Source: Streptomyces griseus
Lineage (GTDB): Bacteria > Actinomycetota > Actinomycetes > Streptomycetales > Streptomycetaceae
Assembly: GCF_900460065.1 (NCBI RefSeq)
Contig: NZ_UAVD01000038.1
Coordinates: 183,642 to 247,641 of the forward strand
Length of the DNA: 64,000 bases
Direction: 5' to 3'
In this document: positions 1 through 7,409 of the stretch, piece after piece
How positions within the stretch are numbered: position 1 is the first letter of the stretch
How the letters are laid out: every line of letters begins with the position of its first letter
The notes under the pieces: generated by a model
Database searches by the model: none
The model's input: the letters and a program-made list of their open reading frames with translations, nothing else
Told to the model about the DNA's origin: nothing
Position numbers and translations under genes: made by a program

Positions 1-705
1 GTGACGGACGGCGAGGAGAACGCCTCCGGCGGCGACCGCCGGCACGACGGCGACATGACCATCCTCGGCCCCTGGCTCGACCGCATCACCGCGAAGATGA
101 ACGGCCTGCCGGGACACTGGACCTCCGCGATCCTCGTGCCGAACTCCCTGGCCAAGCGCACCGCCCAGAACTACGGCTTCCCGGCCGGCAACATCGCCAT
201 CTGGGACGCGGACTCCCAGAAGGGCGTCGAGGACGCGATCGGCACGGTGCGGGCCGCCGCCACCAGCTTCCTGCGCGGTCGCGAGCAGGGCGTGCGCGGT
301 ACGAAGAACCTGTTCGCCGTCGGCCAGGACATATCCGTCGACGACGTGCGGGCCACCCTCGAACCGGTCGCGGCCGACAAGTACCGGCTGCTGAAGGTCG
401 ACAAGGAGACGGAGATCCGCGCCTTCGTCGACTCGCACCCGGGAGTCACCTACGAACGCGGCTCCTGCTACTACCAGTTGGGCACCCGGGTGCAGGTGCA
501 GCCCGACAAGGAGGTCATCGTGGTCGAGAAGGACACCGACCGCGCCTACACGGGCGAGGCGGCGCGCAACCTCCTGTTCGGCGCCGGAGTCCGGGGGACC
601 GTCTCGGTGAAGGCCGGCAACAACCCCAAGTTGGAGGTCTATGTGCAGAGCCGCTCGGTGAACAGGAAGCTCAAGGCCGACACGCGGCTGCTCATCATGC
701 TCTGA
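1..705 (+). CDS. Unrecognised protein, probably 5'-truncated by the window edge
   Basis: The reading frame is open from base 1, where a GTG happens to sit, and ends in TGA at 703-705, so the true start may lie outside the window. The visible 234 residues have no signal peptide or membrane segment. The C-terminal third is the most structured part, with an alternating beta-like pattern (around GTRVQVQPDKEVIVV) ending near SVNRKLKADTRLLIML. I do not recognise the family and assign no function. The stop abuts, without overlap, the stop of the convergent exporter gene next to it. Confidence 0.6.
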   Translation: MTDGEENASGGDRRHDGDMTILGPWLDRITAKMNGLPGHWTSAILVPNSLAKRTAQNYGFPAGNIAIWDADSQKGVEDAIGTVRAAATSFLRGREQGVRGTKNLFAVGQDISVDDVRATLEPVAADKYRLLKVDKETEIRAFVDSHPGVTYERGSCYYQLGTRVQVQPDKEVIVVEKDTDRAYTGEAARNLLFGAGVRGTVSVKAGNNPKLEVYVQSRSVNRKLKADTRLLIML

Positions 706-1350
706 TCACGCTCGGGCCGGGGCCGAGGTGTCCGTCGCCACCGACACGGCGAGCAGGCCCAGCGCCGTGCCCATCAGGTAGCGCTGGACGCGGAGCCAGG
801 AGGGGCGGCGGGCGAGGAAGGCGGCGATGGCTCCCGCGGCCAGGACGATGCCCAGATTGACGGTGAGGGCCACCACGATCTGGACGGAGCCCAGCAGGAA
901 GCCCTGGAGCAGGACGTTTCCCGCCTCCAGGCTGATGAACTGCGGGATGAGGGAGAGATACATGATGGCGATCTTCGGGTTGAGCAGATTGGTCATCAGG
1001 CCCATCGTGAACAGCCTGCGCGAGGAGTCGTGCGGCAGCTCCTCGGGGGCGAAGACGGAAACGCCCCCGGGCCTCAGGGCGTTCCAGGCCAGATAGGCGA
1101 GGTAGGCCGCGCCCGCCAGCTTCACGGCCACGTACAGCTCGGGCACCGCGAGGAAGACCACCGACAGGCCGAGATTGGTGGCGAGCAGATAGACCAGGAA
1201 GCCCACGGCCACACCGCCCAGGGAGACCACTCCCGCGCGTCGCCCCTGGGTGATGCTCCGGGAGACCAGATAGATCATGTTGGGGCCCGGGGTGAGCACC
1301 ATGCCCAGGGCGACCATCGCGACCCCGAGCACTCCGCTCAGCTCAACCAT
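706..1350 (-). CDS. LysE/RhtB-family amino-acid exporter
   Basis: This 214-residue membrane protein is the usual length for the LysE/RhtB family of amino-acid and small-metabolite exporters. The N-terminus has the family signature: a hydrophobic helix, then a TPGPN motif near residue 21, then a polar loop with a short basic stretch (QGRRAG). About six hydrophobic segments follow. It starts with ATG at 1348-1350 and is divergent from a MocR-type regulator at 1545, with repeated GTGCAAT-type sites between them. The layout suggests the regulator controls the exporter in response to an amino compound. The substrate cannot be read from sequence. Confidence 0.9.
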   Translation of the reverse strand: MVELSGVLGVAMVALGMVLTPGPNMIYLVSRSITQGRRAGVVSLGGVAVGFLVYLLATNLGLSVVFLAVPELYVAVKLAGAAYLAYLAWNALRPGGVSVFAPEELPHDSSRRLFTMGLMTNLLNPKIAIMYLSLIPQFISLEAGNVLLQGFLLGSVQIVVALTVNLGIVLAAGAIAAFLARRPSWLRVQRYLMGTALGLLAVSVATDTSAPARA

Positions 1351-1415
1351 GCCCGTAAGCCGTTCTGTTCATGGGGCCGGTGGGTCCGGCGCCCTGTGCA
1401 CCGGCCCCCCGCGAC

Positions 1416-1483
1416 CGGTGCAATCGGAGTCTAGGTTCACCGTTCTTCTCGGTTCAATAGCCGACATTGCACTCGGTGCAATG
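1416..1483. promoter_or_regulatory. Repeated GTGCAAT operator sites between exporter and MocR regulator
   Basis: CGGTGCAAT occurs twice in direct orientation, at 1416-1424 and 1474-1482. The second copy is also the right arm of a perfect 8-bp inverted repeat, CATTGCAC (1465-1472) and GTGCAATG (1476-1483), with a 3-base spacer. MocR/PdxR-type regulators are known to bind directly repeated plus inverted half-sites at divergent promoters, which is this arrangement. The assignment to the neighbouring regulator is inference. Confidence 0.6.
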
Positions 1484-1544
1484 CTGTGTTTGGATGCCGC
1501 TCGCCAGGGATTCGACGCCGAACGCTCACAGGGAGGCGAAGCCC

Positions 1545-2888
1545 GTGAAGGACTTCCGGTCCGTCGCCGACGCGGTGGCGGAGGAGATCGCGGCGGGGCG
1601 GCTGAAGGCCGGGGAGCGACTCCCTCCGCAGCGGGAGTTCGCCCGGCTCCACGCCATCGCCGACTCCACCGCCTCCCGCGTCTACCAGGAGCTGGCCCGC
1701 CGGGGCCTCACCGTCGGCCAGGTCGGGCGCGGCACCTTCGTCACGGAGGCGCCCGGCGCGCCCGCGCCGGCCCCGGCCCTCTCCGAGCCCGCCGACAGCC
1801 GGGTCGACCTGGAGCTCAACCACCCGGTCGTCCCCGAACAGGCCGGGCTGCTCGCCGCCGGCCTGGAGAAGCTGGTGCGCTCCGACCGGCTGGAGTCGGT
1901 CCTCCGCCCGGTCGGGCCGGCCGGCACCCCCGCCGCCCGCGAGGCCGCCGCCGATCTCCTCGCGCGCGGAGGCTGGCGGCCCGGCCCGGAAGGGATCCTG
2001 TTCGCCGGCAACGGACGGCAGGCCGTCTCCGCCGCCGTCGCCGCGCTGACCCGGCCGGGCGCGAGGCTGGGCGTCGAGGAGCTCACCTATCCGGTGCTCA
2101 AGGCCGTCGCCGCCCGGCTCGGCGTCACCCTCGTGCCCCTGGCCATGGACGGGGACGGGCTGATCCCGGAGGCGGTCGAGGAGGCGCACCGCGCGGATCC
2201 GCTGCACGCCGTCTACGTACAGCCGGTCCTCCACAATCCGCTGTCCCTCACCATGCCCGAGCGGCGGCTCGACCAGTTGGCCGACGTGCTGCTGACCTCG
2301 GGGATCCACGCGATCGAGGACGCCGTCTGGGGATTCCTCCGGGACGACGTGGCGCCCCTCGCCTCGCGGGCCGCCGAGCGGACCGTCGTCGTCGACAGCC
2401 TCTCCAAGCGCCTCTCCCCGGGGCTGTCCCTCGGATTCGCCGTGGCCCCCGCCGCGACGGCGGGCCGGGTCGCGGGGGCCCTGCGCTCCGGCGGCTGGGG
2501 GCCCATGCGCTTCCCGCTGGAAGCGATGGCGCGGTGGCAGGGGGACGGCGCGGTCGACGTCCTCGTACGGGCGAAGCAGCGGGAGGCGGCGGTGCGGCAG
2601 GAGATCGCCCAGCGGCACCTCGGGGACTTCCGCACACGCGGCGCCCCCTCCTCGTACTACCGCTGGTGGGAGCTGCCCGCCCCCTGGCGCGCCGACACCT
2701 TCGTCGCCGCCGCCGCGCGGCACGGCATCGCGGTGACCCCGGCCGCGGCGTTCTCCGCGGGCCGCCCCCGGGGCCCGCAGGCGGTCCGCCTCGGCCTGGC
2801 CTCACCCACCCGGGAGGTACTCTCCCGGGCCCTCGCGACCCTCGCCGACCTCGCGCGCTCGGCACCGGACGACTTCGCGGGGGAGTGA
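1545..2888 (+). CDS. MocR-family regulator (GntR HTH fused to aminotransferase-like domain)
   Basis: The N-terminal 70 residues are a GntR winged helix (VADAVAEEIAAGRLKAGERL, then a segment ending in GRGTFV). Most of the remainder is a fold-type-I PLP aminotransferase domain. The DSLSKRLSPGLSLGF segment carries the expected PLP-binding lysine. Such proteins are transcription factors that sense PLP or an amino compound rather than metabolic enzymes. GTG at 1545 is chosen because GGGAGG stands just before it. An upstream in-frame ATG at 1467 would run through the operator palindrome and adds an unstructured 26-residue leader. That start gives 447 residues. It lies divergent to the LysE-type exporter, its likely target. 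Confidence 0.85.
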   Translation: MKDFRSVADAVAEEIAAGRLKAGERLPPQREFARLHAIADSTASRVYQELARRGLTVGQVGRGTFVTEAPGAPAPAPALSEPADSRVDLELNHPVVPEQAGLLAAGLEKLVRSDRLESVLRPVGPAGTPAAREAAADLLARGGWRPGPEGILFAGNGRQAVSAAVAALTRPGARLGVEELTYPVLKAVAARLGVTLVPLAMDGDGLIPEAVEEAHRADPLHAVYVQPVLHNPLSLTMPERRLDQLADVLLTSGIHAIEDAVWGFLRDDVAPLASRAAERTVVVDSLSKRLSPGLSLGFAVAPAATAGRVAGALRSGGWGPMRFPLEAMARWQGDGAVDVLVRAKQREAAVRQEIAQRHLGDFRTRGAPSSYYRWWELPAPWRADTFVAAAARHGIAVTPAAAFSAGRPRGPQAVRLGLASPTREVLSRALATLADLARSAPDDFAGE

Positions 2889-2943
2889 GGGCGCGCTCCA
2901 TCTACAAGTTCGTCCGGGCAGAAGGGCAGCGTTCGAGCGCATC

Positions 2944-5082
2944 TCAGGTCGCGAAGCCGTGGTGGAATCGAACGGTTTCGTCAAGAGCCGAGCGTGCTCC
3001 CTCGAAGTCGGCGAGCCGGGCCGCGACGGTGGCCACTGCGAGCCGTTGGGGCAGGGCTGCGGAGAACTTGAGACCATGTACGGCGCGGCGATCGATGTCG
3101 GGAAGAACGAGCGCCGGGCTGCTGCTCGCAGCCTCCCGACTTTCGCGCCACATGTCGGGGGTCAGGTCCTCACGCAGTCGTACATAGCAGTCTGTGGGGC
3201 GTTGCACGGGATCGGCGACGGACGGCAGCGTCGCCGACAAGGTCGCGTTCGCGCGGTAGCCGGCCCAGGTCCACCAGCGAACGTCCGCACCATGACGGGT
3301 GACCAGGGACATGGCCGGGTGGACAAGTTCGGGAGCCTCGTCCTCCCGCCAGCCGGTCAGACAGACCTCGGCCCGGCGGGTGATGGACACGGGAGGGTTC
3401 TCCCCGAGGAGTACGGTGCGCATGGCACGGGTGAGGTGGTACGACAGGCCGAGGACGGATCCACTGCTCCACTTGGCGATCCCGCCGCCGTCTGTCGGTT
3501 CGACAAAGGCTCGTTTGCGGGTCCAGTCGACGAACGTCACCTGCCAGCTGCGGCCACCGAGCAGGAGTCGACGTGGACCGGGCCGATCTTCGGTCAGTAC
3601 CGAGGGGTCCATCTGGCCGATCTCGGTACGGCCGGCGAGGACGGTGAACTGGGGCGGTGCCGTGAAGGACGCTGTGAGCTCGATGAAGTGACGGCGTCCG
3701 AAGCGCCGTTCTGCCTCAGGGCCGATAAAGAGGAGGCCGTCGTCCTCGTCGAGGAAGCCTTGTGCCACCAGGTGGCGCAGGATCGGCTTCGCGGAGGCGT
3801 CGAAGGGCGCCAGCCCGTTCCACTGGACCGGCCACAGTCGGTCACCTACCCGCTGCTGCTGGAGGATGACCGCGAGCAACTGCTGGGCGACCAGATGGCG
3901 GGGCTCGGGCGGCGGGGTCACCGCCTCCACCCATCCCTTTCCCCACAGGAGAAGGAGTGCTGCCGCCTGGAGGAGTGTGTCCTTCCGGGTGGCGAGAAAG
4001 AGGCAGTTGCGCGTACTCCCCGGTCGTCTCCCTGTCCGCCCGATGCGTTGGAGGAATGAGGCGACACTGCTGGGCGAGTCGATCTGGATCACACGGTCGA
4101 GGTCGCCCACGTCGATGCCCAGTTCCAGCGTCGATGTCGACACGATCACACAGTCCCGGGCCTCGGCGAAAGCTTGCTCCGATCGCGCTCGTTCGTCCGC
4201 CGAGAGCGAGGCATGCGACAGGAATACCGTCACATCCCGCTCACGCAGGGCGGCTCCCAACTGCTCGACCTGCCGTCGGGAGTCACAGAAGACGAGCCGC
4301 TTCTCACCGCGGTGCAGTACGGCAATGAGCTTGGCCGCGTTCTCCAGTGAACCCACGTAGTCCAGCTCCACCTCGCCGGTCGGCGTTGTGCCGATCGCGG
4401 CAGGGCCGGGCGAGATCACGCCAGCCGGCCGCTTGCCTGCGCCCGACCCCTGCAGCCAGGTCAGCAACTGCTCAGGGTTGCCGACGGTCGCCGACAGACC
4501 GATCCGCTGGACCGGACGCCCGGTGACTCGTTCGAGACGTTCCAGCACCGCGAGCAGATGCCAGCCACGGTCATCACCCGCGAAGGCGTGGACCTCGTCG
4601 ACCACGACCGCTCGCACACCTCCCAGAAGGTGCGCGTGATCGGTCTTCACGCCGATGAGCATGGCCTCCAGCGATTCCGGAGTAGTGAGCAGGATGTCCG
4701 GCCGGTCGGCGCGGATGCGCTGTCGCTGAGACTCCCTGGTGTCTCCGTGCCACAGGGCGGCCCGGCGACCGAGCCACTGCGCGTAGCCGTCGATGCGCGT
4801 CACGAGGTTGTTGAGAAGCGCTTTGAGCGGACACAGATACAACACGGACGTGCCGGACCAGCGCTGCTCCGACATGGCTGACAGGATCGGCAGACACGCC
4901 GCTTCCGTCTTCCCGCCTGCTGTGGGAGCGAGGAGGACCGCGTCCTCACCGTCCATCAGCGGTCGGATCGCCGCCCGCTGCAAAGGGCGCAGGTCCGGCC
5001 AGCCCAGCGTGTTCACCACATGGTGCAGAACAACCGGATCCAGGCGGTCCACAGGATCCTCGGCCACCGGTTGCTGCCCCAT
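2944..5082 (-). CDS. brxHI: BrxHI, DEAD/DEAH superfamily 2 helicase of the type 2 BREX system
   Basis: This 712-residue superfamily 2 helicase has motif I APTAGGKTE at 52-60, TPES near 134, a DEVH box at 162-165, SAT at 197-199, and motif VI (QRIGRTGR) around residue 345. The overall layout is that of Lhr-like helicases. In type 2 BREX loci a helicase of this kind (BrxHI) accompanies BrxD. Here its ATG overlaps the brxD stop in an ATGA, so the two are translationally coupled and probably form a complex. Identification rests on the helicase motifs plus the BrxD-PglZ-PglY-PglX-PglW context. The role is presumably DNA unwinding or remodelling during phage exclusion, and the exact step is not known from sequence. 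Confidence 0.9.
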   Translation of the reverse strand: MGQQPVAEDPVDRLDPVVLHHVVNTLGWPDLRPLQRAAIRPLMDGEDAVLLAPTAGGKTEAACLPILSAMSEQRWSGTSVLYLCPLKALLNNLVTRIDGYAQWLGRRAALWHGDTRESQRQRIRADRPDILLTTPESLEAMLIGVKTDHAHLLGGVRAVVVDEVHAFAGDDRGWHLLAVLERLERVTGRPVQRIGLSATVGNPEQLLTWLQGSGAGKRPAGVISPGPAAIGTTPTGEVELDYVGSLENAAKLIAVLHRGEKRLVFCDSRRQVEQLGAALRERDVTVFLSHASLSADERARSEQAFAEARDCVIVSTSTLELGIDVGDLDRVIQIDSPSSVASFLQRIGRTGRRPGSTRNCLFLATRKDTLLQAAALLLLWGKGWVEAVTPPPEPRHLVAQQLLAVILQQQRVGDRLWPVQWNGLAPFDASAKPILRHLVAQGFLDEDDGLLFIGPEAERRFGRRHFIELTASFTAPPQFTVLAGRTEIGQMDPSVLTEDRPGPRRLLLGGRSWQVTFVDWTRKRAFVEPTDGGGIAKWSSGSVLGLSYHLTRAMRTVLLGENPPVSITRRAEVCLTGWREDEAPELVHPAMSLVTRHGADVRWWTWAGYRANATLSATLPSVADPVQRPTDCYVRLREDLTPDMWRESREAASSSPALVLPDIDRRAVHGLKFSAALPQRLAVATVAARLADFEGARSALDETVRFHHGFAT

Positions 5083-6410
5083 CAGACGTCCAGCTCGATG
5101 TCGTCCGCCGAGTGGGTGGCGGCGGAGTTCCTCTCCACGTCGGTGAGTTCGTTGCTGTTCACGGTCAGCCGGTAGTGCTGACGAGGGTCGAAGTCGTCGA
5201 ACTGGTCGACACGATCGAGGACGTCGCCCACCAGCTTCTTCAGGAAAAGCCGCGGTGCCACTCCCACCTTGCCACCGAGTGCGCCGCCGACCGCTCGGGC
5301 GAGTTCGGCCACATAGGCGTCGTCGACGACGGCCACGGTACGTTCGGGAGCCGAGGCGCCGGCCGCATAGAGGTCACGGATGGTCACGCCCAGATCCACC
5401 AGGGATTCCTGGGTGAATCCAGGTAGCCGCAGCTGCACCGCGCGGGGATTGTCGAAGCGCGGGTCGGTGGTGAAGTCGGTGGCCAGCCGCTGGGCCAGCG
5501 GAGCCAGGCGCTGCACGCCCTGCTGTCCGTCGTAGAAGGCGGGCGTACCGGTGATCACGAGGTAGAGGCCGGGGAAGCGGCCCGAGTGGACTTCGTCGAT
5601 GAGCTGGCGCAGTGCGTTCAGAGCTTTGTCCCGGGCGTCGGACCGTACGCGCTGGAGCGTTTCCACCTCATCGAGAACGACGAACAGTCCACGGTGCCCG
5701 GAGTCACGCAGCACGGTGAGCAGCCCTTGGAGGAAGCCGAGGGCACCGAAGTGGTCGAGGTCGCCCCGGACCCCGGCCGACCGCCGAGCGGCCGCGGCGA
5801 CATGAGGTTGGCCACCCAGCCATGCGAGTACGGCTGCGGCCGTCGCTTCGTCGCCCTCGATGAGCGCCGCACGGTAGCCGCGCAGAGCGGTCGCGAACGA
5901 CGGAGCGTGCCGTGAGACCTCGGCCAGCCGGGTGGTCAGCAACGCCTCGACCTCACGGGCCAGTTCATGGTCGCTCGCGCCGGCGGCGAGGGCGTCCTCC
6001 TCCAGCGCGTAGAACCAGGCGTCCACAATGGGCCGGAGTGCACTCGGTGGGAAACTCGCAGTGGCCAGCCGCTCAGTGAGCCGCCGGTAGACGGTTTCCA
6101 GCTTGTGCAGAGGCGTTTCCGTCTCCGACACCTGGATCTCCGCGACCGCGAAGCCGAGTCGCTTGGCCCGCTCTCCCAGCCAACGCGTGAAAAAGGTCTT
6201 GCCCGACCCGTACTCGCCGCGCACCGCCTTGAACACGGCGCCACCGGATGCGACCGAGTCCAGCTCGCCGTCGAGCGCCGAAGCGAAGCGGTCCAGGCCT
6301 GTGGCCAGCAGGTCGAGTCCGCTGTCGGGTACGGCCCCGCGCCGGAGCGCATCGATCACGGTGCGACGGCGGGCGGCAGAGGCGGGAGGATGTGGTTTGG
6401 CTGAGCTCAC
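5082..6410 (-). CDS. brxD: BrxD, AAA-type ATP-binding protein of the type 2 BREX system
   Basis: The 442-residue protein has a Walker A motif GEYGSGKT at 65-72 and a Walker B VLDEVE at 245-250. It follows the ORC/Cdc6-like P-loop plan typical of BrxD. The start is GTG at 6410; no strong ribosome site precedes it. It is the first gene of a two-gene unit with brxHI and is separated from pglZ by a plus-strand DUF3800 gene and a strong hairpin at 7289-7308. It therefore probably has its own promoter in the 96-bp divergent gap at 6411-6506. It likely acts with BrxHI as an ATP-dependent DNA-loading or remodelling pair. Confidence 0.9.
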   Translation of the reverse strand: MSSAKPHPPASAARRRTVIDALRRGAVPDSGLDLLATGLDRFASALDGELDSVASGGAVFKAVRGEYGSGKTFFTRWLGERAKRLGFAVAEIQVSETETPLHKLETVYRRLTERLATASFPPSALRPIVDAWFYALEEDALAAGASDHELAREVEALLTTRLAEVSRHAPSFATALRGYRAALIEGDEATAAAVLAWLGGQPHVAAAARRSAGVRGDLDHFGALGFLQGLLTVLRDSGHRGLFVVLDEVETLQRVRSDARDKALNALRQLIDEVHSGRFPGLYLVITGTPAFYDGQQGVQRLAPLAQRLATDFTTDPRFDNPRAVQLRLPGFTQESLVDLGVTIRDLYAAGASAPERTVAVVDDAYVAELARAVGGALGGKVGVAPRLFLKKLVGDVLDRVDQFDDFDPRQHYRLTVNSNELTDVERNSAATHSADDIELDV

Positions 6411-6506
6411 CGACTCAGTCTCTCACCCGGCGTGCCGGACGCCGGGGCCGTAGGGGAGGGTCACAGCCATTCCGGCAGGGCAGTACCGGTGTGAAACACT
6501 CACGTT

Positions 6507-7244
6507 GTGTTGCTGACCTATGTCGACGAGTCATATGACCGGGACCATTACTGGATGGTCGCTCTGGTCGTGGCGGAGAAACATCTTCGTCCTCTGCACC
6601 GTGCACTCGACTCCGTCGTGTCCAAGGCAGCGGACCACTACCCCGTCGACCGTCACGCCGAGCTGCATGGCCACGCGCTGGTGCAGGCGAGGGACGACTG
6701 GACGCGGATGGGCAACAAGGGGCACAACATGGTGCGCGCCCGCATTGGTGTCTACGCGGACGCCATGAAGGCGATCGGCGCTCATGACGTGCGGGTGATC
6801 GTGCAGGGGCTCGACCTGCGACCCCACCGCGGCACCCATGTCGACCCCGAAGCATGTCCTTCACCGCACGAGGTGGTTCTGCGGCAACTGCTGGAAGAGA
6901 TCTGCGAGCACGTGCAGGCGCGGGACGAGCTGGCCTTGGTGATCGCAGACGAGATCGACGGGGCGGACGATCATCGACGGCATTTCCGCGACTACCAGCA
7001 GGATGCCGTCGGCGGCAGCGTGAGCGACAATCTGCCCTGTCTCGTGGACACCATCCACTTCGCACCCTCGAAGGCGAGTCGGCTGCTTCAGGCGGCGGAC
7101 CTGATCGCGTACTTGCACCGTCGGTTGGTCAGCGGACAGGACAATGATTCCCGGGCGCGCAGGGCCAACGAGATGCTCTGGGCGCATGTGGCTCCCCGTG
7201 TCGCCCGCAGCCATTGCTGGGTGCCCGGTCAGCACACCTGTTGA
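6507..7244 (+). CDS. DUF3800 protein embedded in the BREX locus
   Basis: The 245-residue protein begins LTYVDESYD, the N-terminal hallmark of DUF3800 proteins. These are thought to adopt an RNase-H-like fold, and the early Asp-Glu pair is the likely metal-binding start of the site. Further conserved elements are an ADEIDG segment in the middle and QAADLIAYLHRR near the end, also typical. DUF3800 proteins are common in prokaryotic defence islands but have no settled biochemical role. The gene lies on the strand opposite all the BREX genes, divergent from brxD and convergent with pglZ. GTG at 6507 is used, with no strong ribosome site, so translation may be leaderless. It may be a BREX accessory or an independent defence gene. 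Confidence 0.8.
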   Translation: MLLTYVDESYDRDHYWMVALVVAEKHLRPLHRALDSVVSKAADHYPVDRHAELHGHALVQARDDWTRMGNKGHNMVRARIGVYADAMKAIGAHDVRVIVQGLDLRPHRGTHVDPEACPSPHEVVLRQLLEEICEHVQARDELALVIADEIDGADDHRRHFRDYQQDAVGGSVSDNLPCLVDTIHFAPSKASRLLQAADLIAYLHRRLVSGQDNDSRARRANEMLWAHVAPRVARSHCWVPGQHTC

Positions 7245-7288
7245 GGTTTCCGGCCGCGCCGGGCCGATCGTGCCCCGAGCAGCACAAA

Positions 7289-7308
7289 GGCCCCGCTTCC
7301 GCGGGGCC
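7289..7308. terminator. Bidirectional hairpin terminator between DUF3800 gene and pglZ
   Basis: GGCCCCGC at 7289-7296 pairs perfectly with GCGGGGCC at 7301-7308 around a TTCC loop. On the minus strand the stem is followed by TTTGTG, so it should terminate the pglY-pglZ transcript. It also sits just after the DUF3800 stop at 7244. It implies that brxD-brxHI is a separate transcription unit. Confidence 0.75.
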
Positions 7309-7409
7309 TGAGGCGAACCGGGCGTCAGTTTCTGGAGACGTCCCTGAATCCGAGGCTAGCACGATGGCCTGTTGGACGACTGGCTGTGCGCAGTCCCGGA
7401 TCGCCCCGC

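Noticed and set aside
1277..3187. Plus-strand 636-codon frame overlapping the MocR gene
   Set aside because: It is an out-of-frame shadow of the MocR-type gene, with Arg/Pro-rich low-complexity translation.
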